NCBI GenBank assembly: GCA_021844945.1
Contig: JAKBSJ010000005.1
Span: 1 to 64,000, forward strand
DNA length: 64,000 nucleotides
Direction: 5' to 3'
From: Thermoplasmata archaeon
GTDB taxonomy: Archaea; Thermoplasmatota; Thermoplasmata; Lutacidiplasmatales; UBA184
The position numbers and the translations under genes were made by a program. The notes under the pieces are model-generated. The model was not told the DNA's origin, ran no database searches, and saw nothing but the letters and a program-made list of their open reading frames with translations. This document shows positions 43,928-54,411 of the stretch, one piece after another (position 1 is the first letter of the stretch; each line of letters starts with the position of its first letter).

Positions 43928-44395
43928 ATGGCCGAAACACGGTTTCCCACGATCTCGGTCGCGACGGATGGTTCGGTCCCCGCGAACGAAGCCCTAGACG
44001 TGGCGATCGATCTCGCGAAGCGCTACGGCTCGTCTCTCACCGTACTCGCGGTCGCTCCGCTTCAGCCAACCTTTCTCGCGGCGAGCGAGGCGTACGTCCC
44101 TCCCACGCCCCCGGTCATCGACCTACCGTACTACCGGCATCAGGTGGATGCAGCCCTTGCGAAAGCCCGGGCCGCCGGGATCGCCACGGTAAAGGGGGTC
44201 GTCATGGAAGGGGTCCCGATCGACGAGATTCTTGTGTATCTCGAGAGGCAGGCCCCCTCGCTCGTCGTGGTCGGTTCGCGCGGTCTGAGCCGCGGCAAGC
44301 GACTACTGCTCGGCAGCGTCTCCACGGCGGTCGTTCAGGGGTTCAAGGGCGCGGTGCTCGTCGTGCATCCCCGAGCTACGGAGCCATCGCCGTAA
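43928..44395 (+). CDS. Universal stress protein (UspA family)
   Basis: A 155-residue single-domain USP. 'TISVATDGSVPANEALDVAI' opens the alpha/beta Rossmann-like fold, and 'VVGSRGLSRGKRLLLGSVS' near the C-terminus has the G-x2-G-x9-G-S ATP-binding motif, so it is of the ATP-binding class. The Pro-rich insert around residues 58-67 ('VPPTPPVIDLPYY') lengthens a loop. It begins 119 bases after the initiator tRNA and overlaps the convergent L10e end by 20 bases. Confidence 0.92.
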   Translation: MAETRFPTISVATDGSVPANEALDVAIDLAKRYGSSLTVLAVAPLQPTFLAASEAYVPPTPPVIDLPYYRHQVDAALAKARAAGIATVKGVVMEGVPIDEILVYLERQAPSLVVVGSRGLSRGKRLLLGSVSTAVVQGFKGAVLVVHPRATEPSP

Positions 44396-44885
44396 CGATC
44401 GAAAGGCGTGTCGGGACCGGGAGCTTGTGGGAGGCCTTGCGCATGGCCTCCTTCGCATCCTCGATGTGAGCCGGGGTCGTGTAGATCGTCAGAAGGCCGC
44501 TCCCAATCTGCGCGCGTACAGCGTGACCGACCGGCTTGCCGAAGGCGCGCCGCATCCCGTCCGAGATACGGTCTGCTCCCGCGCCCATGGCCATCTTGTG
44601 CTCGCGCAGGATCGCATGAGGGTACCGGCGCACCTTGAGATGATACTGGTTCGGCGCGGCCTTCTCGAGCACGCGGACCGCGCTGACCCGAGCCGCTTCG
44701 AGCGCGATGTCCCGGACCTGACCCGCCTCCTCGGTCCCTAGGGTGAGGGATACAGGGAAGGCCTCCTTCAGGTTCCCCGTGTCAAACTGGGTGACCCGGC
44801 AGACCGGTATCCCTCCCATGTACTCGTGGCGCGTGTAAATCTGGCCCTCGATCTTACGATACATGCGGGCCGGCTTGCGCGTCAT
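44376..44885 (-). CDS. rpl10e: Large-subunit ribosomal protein L10e (uL16)
   Basis: A 169-residue ribosomal protein, usual length for archaeal uL16. 'MTRKPARMYRKIEGQIYTR' is the conserved start and 'LKVRRYPHAILREHKMAMGAGADRIS' (in two blocks) holds the loop that reaches toward the peptidyl-transferase centre; 'GMRRAFGKPVGHAVRA' follows. The ATG overlaps the pantoate kinase stop by four bases, so translation is coupled to a coenzyme A biosynthesis gene. Confidence 0.96.
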   Translation of the reverse strand: MTRKPARMYRKIEGQIYTRHEYMGGIPVCRVTQFDTGNLKEAFPVSLTLGTEEAGQVRDIALEAARVSAVRVLEKAAPNQYHLKVRRYPHAILREHKMAMGAGADRISDGMRRAFGKPVGHAVRAQIGSGLLTIYTTPAHIEDAKEAMRKASHKLPVPTRLSIVTAMAP

Positions 44886-45826
44886 GGGGCGCGGCGAGCC
44901 TCGCCCCCTCTAAAATCCTTGCGGAGCCCCGGAGGGCCCGCCCGGGCCGTCGATGGCAGGACTCGCGCCCCGGTTCGCGCCAGCGACACCTCGGCCGCGC
45001 GGGATTCGTGGGTCTCTAGTACTCGCGCTATCCGATTGCGCGCGCTCGACCGGCGGGCCAGCACGAAGAAGCTCGAACCGAACATCGTCTGGGCCGCCCA
45101 GGCATCCGACCCTCGCAGGGCGTGGATGAGGCGGCGGAGCGGAGGAGGTGCCAGACGTACGCGATCGGTGAATCGCTCGCTTGCCTCGGCAAACCTCTCG
45201 AGCGAGGGGTGCGCGAGGAGCCCGTCCAAGTCTCGCGCCGCCCGATGGATCCGGGCGCGCATTCGGGGATTGGAGAGCACGCGGGGGGTGGCGATCCGCG
45301 GGCCGGCGACGCCGACCCATACCGTGGTCCGGGAGGATAGGTGGCGGATTTTTCCCCAGGGTGGGATCCCCGGCTTCGAGCGGAACTCGATCCCTCCACC
45401 GAGGATCGCGGCGACCCCACCCAACCCGGTGCCGCCGTCGAGTTCAGCGAGGTGCGCGGCCCGGATCGCCCACGGACGACTCTGCCCGACGAGCGAACTC
45501 ACCGCGAGCGTGGCTGCGAGGGTCCCCGCCGCGCTCATTCCAAACCCTTGGCCCACCGGCAGCTCGTGGCGTACTCGCACGACGAGATGTCCCCTCGCCC
45601 GAACCCCGACCCGACGGATGGCGTCCTCCGTGACGGGAAGCGGCGTGCCGGCCTCGTCCATCGCCGCGACGGAGTTCCGGGGCCCCGGCCGCAGCGTCGC
45701 GGTCGCGTAGGCTCCGAGCTCGAGGACCAAGCCCGCGCCTTGCGAGCCGGCCGCGCGTGGGTCGGAGCCCTGTGACGCGGGTCGGAAGATGCCCGTGATG
45801 TGGCCGGGGGCGAAGGCCCGCGCGAT
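44882..45826 (-). CDS. Archaeal pantoate kinase, start codon uncertain
   Basis: A GHMP-type kinase of about 314 residues that phosphorylates pantoate in the archaeal coenzyme A pathway. Signatures are 'ARAFAPGHITGIF' at the N-terminus, 'GSQGAGLVLELGAYATA', and the ATP loop 'LPVGQGFGMSAAGTLAATLA' (about residue 95). 'ELDGGTGLGGVAAILGGGIEF' follows. No ATG, GTG or TTG lies in frame before the conserved region. I place the start at ATC 45826, which has GGAG seven bases upstream and gives the expected N-terminus. A GTG at 45876 would fit if one G were missing from the G-run near 45855. It is followed, with overlap, by L10e. Confidence 0.82.
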   Translation of the reverse strand: MARAFAPGHITGIFRPASQGSDPRAAGSQGAGLVLELGAYATATLRPGPRNSVAAMDEAGTPLPVTEDAIRRVGVRARGHLVVRVRHELPVGQGFGMSAAGTLAATLAVSSLVGQSRPWAIRAAHLAELDGGTGLGGVAAILGGGIEFRSKPGIPPWGKIRHLSSRTTVWVGVAGPRIATPRVLSNPRMRARIHRAARDLDGLLAHPSLERFAEASERFTDRVRLAPPPLRRLIHALRGSDAWAAQTMFGSSFFVLARRSSARNRIARVLETHESRAAEVSLARTGARVLPSTARAGPPGLRKDFRGGEARRAP

Positions 45827-45878
45827 TCGACTCCGCTCCGTTCCCCTCGCCCCCCTCGCGCCGCTCGACCGGTCACTC

Positions 45879-45887
45879 CTTATAAAC
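45879..45887 (+). promoter_or_regulatory. TATA box between PAN and pantoate kinase
   Basis: The sequence cttataaac is strongly AT-rich for this genome and lies 54-62 bases before the PAN ATG, leaving a leader of about 30 bases. Its complement (gtttataag) can also serve the divergent pantoate kinase gene, predicting leftward initiation near 45857. Confidence 0.55.
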
Positions 45888-45940
45888 GAGGACGTATTCG
45901 TTAAGTCGACGGGGCGACCTTCCGTCCTCCAACCACACCG

Positions 45941-47146
45941 ATGAGCGATTCTGAAGCTCCCGTTGCCGGGCAGGACTCGTTCGACCGCATGAACTTCCTC
46001 GAACTGAGGAACACGCAGTTGGCGGAAGCGATCAAGCGGGTCGAGAGCGAACGGCACTACATGGAGTCGGAGATCCTCCGACTGCAGCGTGAGGTCAAGC
46101 GGCTCAAGACCGAACTCGACCGGCTCCGGTACCCGCCGCTCATTGTGGGTAGCGTGCGGGACGTACTCACGGACGGTCGCGTGATCGTGAAGTCGTCGAC
46201 CGGCCCCGACTTCGTCGTCAACTCGGCAGAGAACGTCGAGCACGCGAAGATGACGATCGGTAGCCGGGTCGCGCTCAACAAGCAGACGCTCGCGGTCATG
46301 GGCGTGCTGCCCGCGTCGGTCGACCCCCTCGTCACGGCGAGCGAGATCGTCGACAAACCCGCGATCACCTACGAGGACATCGGTGGGCTCATGGACCAGA
46401 TCCGCGACATCCGCGAGGCGGTCGAATATCCTCTCCTGCGGGCCGAGCTCTATCGGAAGGTCGGCGTCGATCCGCCGAAGGGCGTACTCCTCGTTGGCTC
46501 GCCCGGAACCGGTAAGACGCTGATCGCGAAGGCCGTGGCGCATCATACCAACGCGACGTTCATCCGGCTCGTCGGGAGCGAGCTCGTCCAGAAGTACATC
46601 GGCGAGGGAGCGCGGCTCGTTCGCGAGCTCTTCCAGCTCGCGAAGGAGAAGGCGCCCACGATCATCTTCATCGACGAGGTCGACTCCATCGGAGCGAAAC
46701 GCCTCGAGGTGGCCACCAGCGGGGACCGCGAGGTCCAGCGGACGTTGATGCAGCTGCTCGCCGAGATGGACGGCTTCGAGCCGCTGTCCAACGTCAAGAT
46801 CATTGCGGCGACGAACCGTCCGGACATCCTCGACGATGCACTGCTGCGCCCGGGGCGCTTCGACCGGATCATCGAGATCCCGGTACCGACTCCCGCGGGG
46901 CGCGCCGAGATCTTCCGGATCCACTCCCGGGGCATGGCGATTCGCGACACGATCGACTTCGAGGCGCTCGCCACCCGATGCGAAGGTGTGACGGGGGCCG
47001 ACATTAAGGCGATCTGTACCGAGGCCGGGATGTGGGCGATCCGAGAGGAGCGCGACCACGTGCTCGCGACGGATTTCGACCGCGCCGTCGAGAAGGTCGT
47101 TGGGGACGAGGAACTCCGCAAGGAGTCCGTCACGATGTTCGCTTGA
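45941..47146 (+). CDS. pan: Proteasome-activating nucleotidase PAN
   Basis: A 401-residue AAA ATPase that unfolds substrates for the 20S proteasome. An N-terminal coiled coil (about residues 15-62, rich in Glu/Arg/Leu) is followed by an OB domain, Walker A 'LLVGSPGTGKTLIAKA' (about residue 186), Walker B 'IIFIDEVDSIGAKR' (about 240), and 'RPGRFDRIIEIPVP' with the arginine finger. The C-terminus is 'SVTMFA'. PAN usually ends in a hydrophobic-Tyr-X tail that opens the proteasome gate; here Phe takes the Tyr place. A PAC2-family protein is encoded elsewhere in the window, but no proteasome subunit is. Confidence 0.95.
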   Translation: MSDSEAPVAGQDSFDRMNFLELRNTQLAEAIKRVESERHYMESEILRLQREVKRLKTELDRLRYPPLIVGSVRDVLTDGRVIVKSSTGPDFVVNSAENVEHAKMTIGSRVALNKQTLAVMGVLPASVDPLVTASEIVDKPAITYEDIGGLMDQIRDIREAVEYPLLRAELYRKVGVDPPKGVLLVGSPGTGKTLIAKAVAHHTNATFIRLVGSELVQKYIGEGARLVRELFQLAKEKAPTIIFIDEVDSIGAKRLEVATSGDREVQRTLMQLLAEMDGFEPLSNVKIIAATNRPDILDDALLRPGRFDRIIEIPVPTPAGRAEIFRIHSRGMAIRDTIDFEALATRCEGVTGADIKAICTEAGMWAIREERDHVLATDFDRAVEKVVGDEELRKESVTMFA

Positions 47147-47323
47147 TCCCGCGATCGAGGGACGAGCTCGGCATCATCGCCGTCGTTTCGAAGCGCGACG
47201 CGACGGCTACCTGCGAGGGAACTGGGGGTCCAACGCGGACCTCGTATCCGCTATCGGCGGCCCGCCCCCGACCCGGGCGCAGGCGCTGGGAGAGGTATCG
47301 AGGCGGGGTCCGGACGAGGTGGG

Positions 47324-48261
47324 CTACCGTGCCGAAGTCAGCTCTGTGCGCGCGACGATCCGAGGCCCGCTACCCACGTTGAGGTCGAATAGGTAGGCGG
47401 GCTGTCCCGCCGCGTAGACCACCGGGCGATCGGTCTTGATGCGCGCGTGCGGCCCCGAATGCTCTTCGACCACCATCGGCACGATCTGCATCCCGACCGC
47501 GACCGACATCCGAGATCCGACCCCCCAATCTCCCTTGTAGTAGCGGCACGGGAGGAGGCGTTCGCCCACCAGGTCCGCACCGGCGTTGAGCGACCCGGCC
47601 GGTGCCAAGATCTGTCCGCGCTCGACCTGGTCGACCTCGACGCCCTTCAGCGCCACCCCCACGCGCTCGCCGGCCTCGGCCTCCTTGACGTCGACATCAT
47701 GAACTTGGATCGACCGGATCTCCACGACCTTGTCGGTCGGCCACAGTCGAAGTTGCTCGTGCGCCCGGAGCGTTCCCCGACGGACCACCCCCAGAGCGAC
47801 CGTTCCGACCCCCTTGACCGGGAAGACGTGGTCGAGCGGCACCGCGACCGGACCCGAGTCGGCGGGAGCCCTCCATGATTCGACGGTCTCTCGCAGTTGG
47901 GGAACATCCAGCGGAACCCGCGGTGCGGACTCGAGACGGCTGCCTCTCAGCGCTCGCCCCAGCTCGTCCGTCCCGACGGCCGCGCCGGTGACGATCGTGG
48001 TTGGTAGATCGAAGAGCTCCACGGTCGCCATCGTCTCGGCGACCGAGCGCGTCAGCTCCTCGACGATGAGCAGGCATCGGTCGGCCATCGCAAGCGCCGA
48101 GAGGAGCGGCGCGAACTTTTCGGGGAACTGCGTTGGCTCGACGAGGGTCGTATGGTGATCGTCGTGGTTCGCGTCGAACAGCGTGAGGTCGGATTGCGTA
48201 CTCTTCTTTCCGAGCTGCGATGCAACGCCGTGCGTTCCGACCACCGCGACCGTGATGCCGC

Positions 48262-48265
<4 letters not shown>
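47324..48265 (-). CDS. EF-Tu/SelB-like protein with degenerate GTPase domain
   Basis: A 313-residue protein. Residues 1 to about 115 keep the outline of a translation GTPase domain but lack its catalytic motifs: the P-loop is altered ('VGTHGVASQLGKKSTQSD'), and 'TIVTGAAVGTDE' replaces NKxD. Residues about 130-313 are two beta-barrel domains like EF-Tu domains II and III ('FPVKGVGTVALGVVRRGTLRA', shown within family, and 'ERGQILAPAGSLNAG'). Related archaeal proteins are annotated as EF-Tu or SelB-like. GTP hydrolysis is unlikely; RNA or ribosome binding is possible. The ATG overlaps the clpB stop by four bases. Confidence 0.72.
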
Positions 48266-50871
<2,606 letters not shown>

Positions 50872-50896
50872 GGGCCCATTTGCAGCGTCGCGAGCC

Positions 50897-50904
50897 GATT
50901 TAAG
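50897..50904 (+). promoter_or_regulatory. TATA-like box of pyrD
   Basis: The sequence gatttaag lies about 26 bases before the pyrD GTG, which predicts a leaderless transcript beginning at or next to the start codon. The same region must also hold the leftward clpB promoter. Confidence 0.5.
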
Positions 50905-50925
50905 CGCGTCTCCCGTCCCTACACC

Positions 50926-51870
50926 GTGCCCGATCTCTCGGTAGAGCTTGCCGGAATTCCGCTCAGAAACCCCTTACTCCTCGCGTCGGGGATTTGGGGC
51001 GAGAGCGGGCAATCCTTGATCGGAGCCTGGGACGCCGGGGCCGGTGGGGTTGTCACCAAATCGATTGGGTCGCGGCCGAGGCCCGGGTACCCGAACCCGA
51101 CGGTCGAGGAGTTCGATTCGTGGGGGATGCTGAACGCGATGGGGCTGCCCAACCCGGGGATCGCGGAGTATCCGCGCGAGATCCGGGCGGCGCGCGAACA
51201 CGGCGTGCTCGTTATCGGGTCGATCTTCGGTGGGAGCGCCGAGGAGTTCGCTCGCTTGGCCCGGGAGATGGCGACGACCGGGGTCATCGCCATCGAGCTC
51301 AATCTGAGCTGCCCTCATGCCGAAGGATTCGGCACCGAGATCGGGAGCGACCCGAAGGACGTGGAGGAGGTGATCCGCGCGGCGGTGCGCGAGGTGAAGG
51401 TCCCGGTGATCGCCAAGATCACCCCGAACGCGGCGGACCCGGCGGAGCTCGCCGTCGCGGCCGAGAGAGCGGGGGCGAAGGGGATCAGTGCGATCAACAC
51501 CGTTCGGGGACTGGCGATCGACACCACGCTCGCGCGTCCTGTGCTGGCCCACGGCATCGGGGGCCTCAGCGGCCCGGCGATCAAGTCGGTCGGGCTCGCC
51601 GCCGTCTGGCAGATCTACCGTAGGGTCCGGATCCCGATCGTCGGAATCGGCGGGATATCGAGCGGCAAGGACGTGCTCGAGTATGTGATGGCCGGCGCCC
51701 GCGCGGTCGAGATCGGTACCGCCGTGGCGCGCGAAGGGGTACGGGTTTTCGGTCGGATCGCTCAGGAGCTCGATCGCGCGCTCTCCGAACGCGGAACGGA
51801 TCGGCTCGTGAGCCTGGTGGGAGCGGCTCACCGGGGATTCGAGATGCCGACGGCCGACTTCCTGCCGTGA
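50926..51870 (+). CDS. pyrD: Dihydroorotate dehydrogenase, catalytic subunit (class 1B)
   Basis: A 314-residue FMN enzyme oxidising dihydroorotate to orotate. 'NPLLLASGIWGESGQSL' starts the barrel, 'MLNAMGLPNPG' binds substrate, and 'IELNLSCPHAEG' contains the Cys that acts as catalytic base in class 1 enzymes. 'GIGGISSGKDVLEYVMAGA' binds FMN phosphate. The adjacent pyrK makes it class 1B, with electrons going to NAD. GTG at 50926 begins 'VPDLSVELAGI'. The protein ends 39 bases before pyrK. Confidence 0.94.
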   Translation: MPDLSVELAGIPLRNPLLLASGIWGESGQSLIGAWDAGAGGVVTKSIGSRPRPGYPNPTVEEFDSWGMLNAMGLPNPGIAEYPREIRAAREHGVLVIGSIFGGSAEEFARLAREMATTGVIAIELNLSCPHAEGFGTEIGSDPKDVEEVIRAAVREVKVPVIAKITPNAADPAELAVAAERAGAKGISAINTVRGLAIDTTLARPVLAHGIGGLSGPAIKSVGLAAVWQIYRRVRIPIVGIGGISSGKDVLEYVMAGARAVEIGTAVAREGVRVFGRIAQELDRALSERGTDRLVSLVGAAHRGFEMPTADFLP

Positions 51871-51909
51871 CAGGCTGTAACGGTTTAACGGCGGCTCTCT
51901 AGCGGTGCC

Positions 51910-52686
51910 GTGCATCGGATCGTGGAGATTGAGGATCGCGTCCTCGAGACCCCGTCCACTGTGACGTGGCGCTTCCCCTACGCGGAGCCCTGCGCCCCCG
52001 GCCAGTTCGTGATGGTCTGGATCCCGGGGGACGACGAGCTGCCGATGTCGCTCTCCTACACCGACGGACCGTCCAAGGGGGTGACGATCAAGGCCATGGG
52101 CTCTACCACCCGCCACGTTCAGTCGATCCCCGCCGGCACCAGAATCGGGATTCGCGGCCCCTACGGTAACCGGTTCGACCTCACTCCACGGCGGATCCTC
52201 GTCGTCGGCGGAGGATCCGGCACCGCAGTCCTCGCCCCCGGCGCAGAAAGGGCCCTGCGATCCGGTGCGCAGGTCACTTGCGCGCTCGGAGCGACGACCG
52301 AGCTGGAGCTCCTATTCGCGAAGCGGTTGACCGCGGCTGGTGCTCGGGTCGAGGTGTCGACCGACGACGGGACGGCCGGTACGCCCGGGTTCGTCACGGC
52401 CGTAGTCGAACGACTGCTCGCCGAAGGGTCGTTCGACGCGGTGTGGACGTGCGGACCCGAAGTGATGATGCGCAAGGTCGCGGAGTTGGCGCGCTCGCGT
52501 GGCATCGTCGGATACGGCTCGGTCGAGCGTCATATGAAGTGCGCCCTCGGGATGTGCGATGCCTGCTCGCTGGGGCCCTACCACGTCTGCGTGGATGGGC
52601 CCGTCTTCCGTACCGAGACGCTCCTCTCCCTGGAGGAGTTCGGCCGTACGAAGCGCGACCCGTCGGGAAGACGGGTACCGTTGTAG
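51910..52686 (+). CDS. pyrK: Dihydroorotate dehydrogenase electron transfer subunit
   Basis: A 258-residue FAD and [2Fe-2S] protein of the ferredoxin-NADP reductase fold. 'RGPYGNRFDLTPRRILVVGGG' is the FAD/NAD region, and 'TCGPEVMMRKVAE' the NAD-domain end. The cluster ligands are in 'MKCALGMCDACSLGPYHVC' (C-x4-C-x2-C-x8-C). It passes electrons from PyrD to NAD. GTG at 51910 has a TATA-like gtttaacg at 51883-51890, again pointing to a leaderless start even though pyrD is just upstream. Confidence 0.94.
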   Translation: MHRIVEIEDRVLETPSTVTWRFPYAEPCAPGQFVMVWIPGDDELPMSLSYTDGPSKGVTIKAMGSTTRHVQSIPAGTRIGIRGPYGNRFDLTPRRILVVGGGSGTAVLAPGAERALRSGAQVTCALGATTELELLFAKRLTAAGARVEVSTDDGTAGTPGFVTAVVERLLAEGSFDAVWTCGPEVMMRKVAELARSRGIVGYGSVERHMKCALGMCDACSLGPYHVCVDGPVFRTETLLSLEEFGRTKRDPSGRRVPL

Positions 52687-52733
52687 TAGGCCCAGAGCTG
52701 CGGATTGCGGAATGGGCCCCGGTCTCGCCGAAT

Positions 52734-52743
52734 GGTTTATAGT
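52734..52743 (+). promoter_or_regulatory. TATA-like box of pyrG
   Basis: The sequence ggtttatagt stands 34-43 bases before the pyrG GTG, predicting initiation near 52763 and a leader of about 14 bases. Confidence 0.5.
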
Positions 52744-52776
52744 GGCCGCTCACTACCAAATCGCCAGGTACATTTT

Positions 52777-54411
52777 GTGAAGGTAATCGTGGTCAGCGGG
52801 GGTGTCATTTCCGGCCTCGGTAAGGGCATCACCACCTCCTCCCTGGGCCGCCTCCTCAAGGCCCGTGGGATCCCCGTCACAATCCTCAAGATCGACCCGT
52901 ACCTGAACGTCGACGCGGGAACGATGAACCCGTACCAGCACGGAGAGGTCTTCGTGCTGGACGATGGCACCGAGGCCGATCTCGACCTTGGGAATTACGA
53001 GCGGTTCCTCGGCCAGAGCCTCTCGGGAACCCATAACCTAACGACCGGCAAAATCTATCGCGCGGTGATCGAGAAGGAACGGCGGGGCGACTACCTCGGA
53101 ACGACCGTTCAGATCATTCCGCACGTCACCGGAGAGATCAAGCGGACCATCCGAGAGGTCGCCCAGACTGCCGGCGCGGAAGTGATCCTTGTCGAGGTCG
53201 GAGGGACCGTGGGCGACATCGAGTCGATGCCGTTCCTGGAGGCGCTGCGCGAGCTATCCTACGAGCTGGGCGAGGGCCACACCGCGTTCGTGCACACGAC
53301 GCTCGTCCCGATCGTTGGGCCCGTCGGAGAGGCCAAGACGAAACCGACCCAGCATTCCGTTCGCGAGCTGCGCGCCATTGGCATCCGGCCGAACCTGATC
53401 ATCGCAAGGGGTTCGGCGCCCCTGGCGGCGGACATCAAGGCGAAGATCTCCCTTTTCTGTGACGTGCCTCCGGAAGCCGTCATCAGCGTGCCCGACCAGC
53501 CGACCATCTACGAAGTGCCGCTGGTCCTCGAAGCGCAGGGTGTCGGGACTCGGCTGACCGAGCTGTTGCACTTGCCCGACCGTCCTCCAGACTATGCCGC
53601 CTGGAAGGAGTTCCTGACGACCTACCGACGGAGCGGGGGATCGATCGAGGTAGCGATCGTCGGAAAGTACACCGAGCTTCGGGACGCATACCTTTCGCAC
53701 ATCGAAGCGTTCCATCACGTGCAGGGTCACCTCGGGGTGGAGGTCCGCCTATCCTGGTACGACGCCGAGGACATTCCGAAGAACCCCACGCTTCTCGCCC
53801 GGATCGAGCACGCCGACGCTCTCCTCGTACCGGGTGGGTTCGGAGTGCGCGGCGTCGAAGGAAAGGTCCAGGCGATCGAAGTCTCGCGTACCCGGCGCAT
53901 CCCGTTCCTCGGGGTCTGCTACGGGTTCCAGATCGCCGCGGTCGAGTTCGCACGCAATGTGCTGGGCCTCGCCTCGGCGAGCAGCACCGAGATCGAGCCC
54001 GAGACCCCCGATCCCGTCGTCTGCCTCCTCGAGCAGCAGAAGGGCCTCCAGGGCATGGGCGGCACGATGCGCCTCGGCGCGCAGCGCGTCGTCCTGACGC
54101 CGGGGTCGCTGATCGCACGCACGTACGGGAAGACCGAGGTCTGGGAGCGGCACCGCCATCGCTACGAGATCAATCCCGCATACTTCGACCGGTTCCGCGC
54201 CGCGGGGCTCGCGATTACGGGAACCTCGGTCGACGGTCGCGTCGAGTCCTTCGAGATCGCCGATCACCCGTTCTTCGTCGGAGTACAGTTCCACCCCGAG
54301 TTCCTTTCTCGCCCCGAGGCCCCGCACCCCCTCTATCTCGGCCTCGTTCGCGCCGCGCTGGCCCGGAAGGAGGTGCCGGCTCCTGCCGCTCGCCCGCCGG
54401 CTCTCTCGTGA
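52777..54411 (+). CDS. pyrG: CTP synthase
   Basis: A 544-residue enzyme that aminates UTP to CTP with glutamine. The synthase domain starts 'VVSGGVISGLGKGITTSSLG' with the P-loop and contains 'DPYLNVDAGTMNPYQHGE' and 'EVGGTVGDIESMPFLEA'. The glutaminase domain (from about residue 290) has 'PGGFGVRG', the nucleophile Cys381 in 'GVCYGFQIAAVE', and 'VGVQFHPEF' with the His-Glu pair. The GTG start gives the standard N-terminus. The aspS gene begins inside its 3' end, so pyrD, pyrK, pyrG and aspS lie close together. Confidence 0.97.
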   Translation: MKVIVVSGGVISGLGKGITTSSLGRLLKARGIPVTILKIDPYLNVDAGTMNPYQHGEVFVLDDGTEADLDLGNYERFLGQSLSGTHNLTTGKIYRAVIEKERRGDYLGTTVQIIPHVTGEIKRTIREVAQTAGAEVILVEVGGTVGDIESMPFLEALRELSYELGEGHTAFVHTTLVPIVGPVGEAKTKPTQHSVRELRAIGIRPNLIIARGSAPLAADIKAKISLFCDVPPEAVISVPDQPTIYEVPLVLEAQGVGTRLTELLHLPDRPPDYAAWKEFLTTYRRSGGSIEVAIVGKYTELRDAYLSHIEAFHHVQGHLGVEVRLSWYDAEDIPKNPTLLARIEHADALLVPGGFGVRGVEGKVQAIEVSRTRRIPFLGVCYGFQIAAVEFARNVLGLASASSTEIEPETPDPVVCLLEQQKGLQGMGGTMRLGAQRVVLTPGSLIARTYGKTEVWERHRHRYEINPAYFDRFRAAGLAITGTSVDGRVESFEIADHPFFVGVQFHPEFLSRPEAPHPLYLGLVRAALARKEVPAPAARPPALS

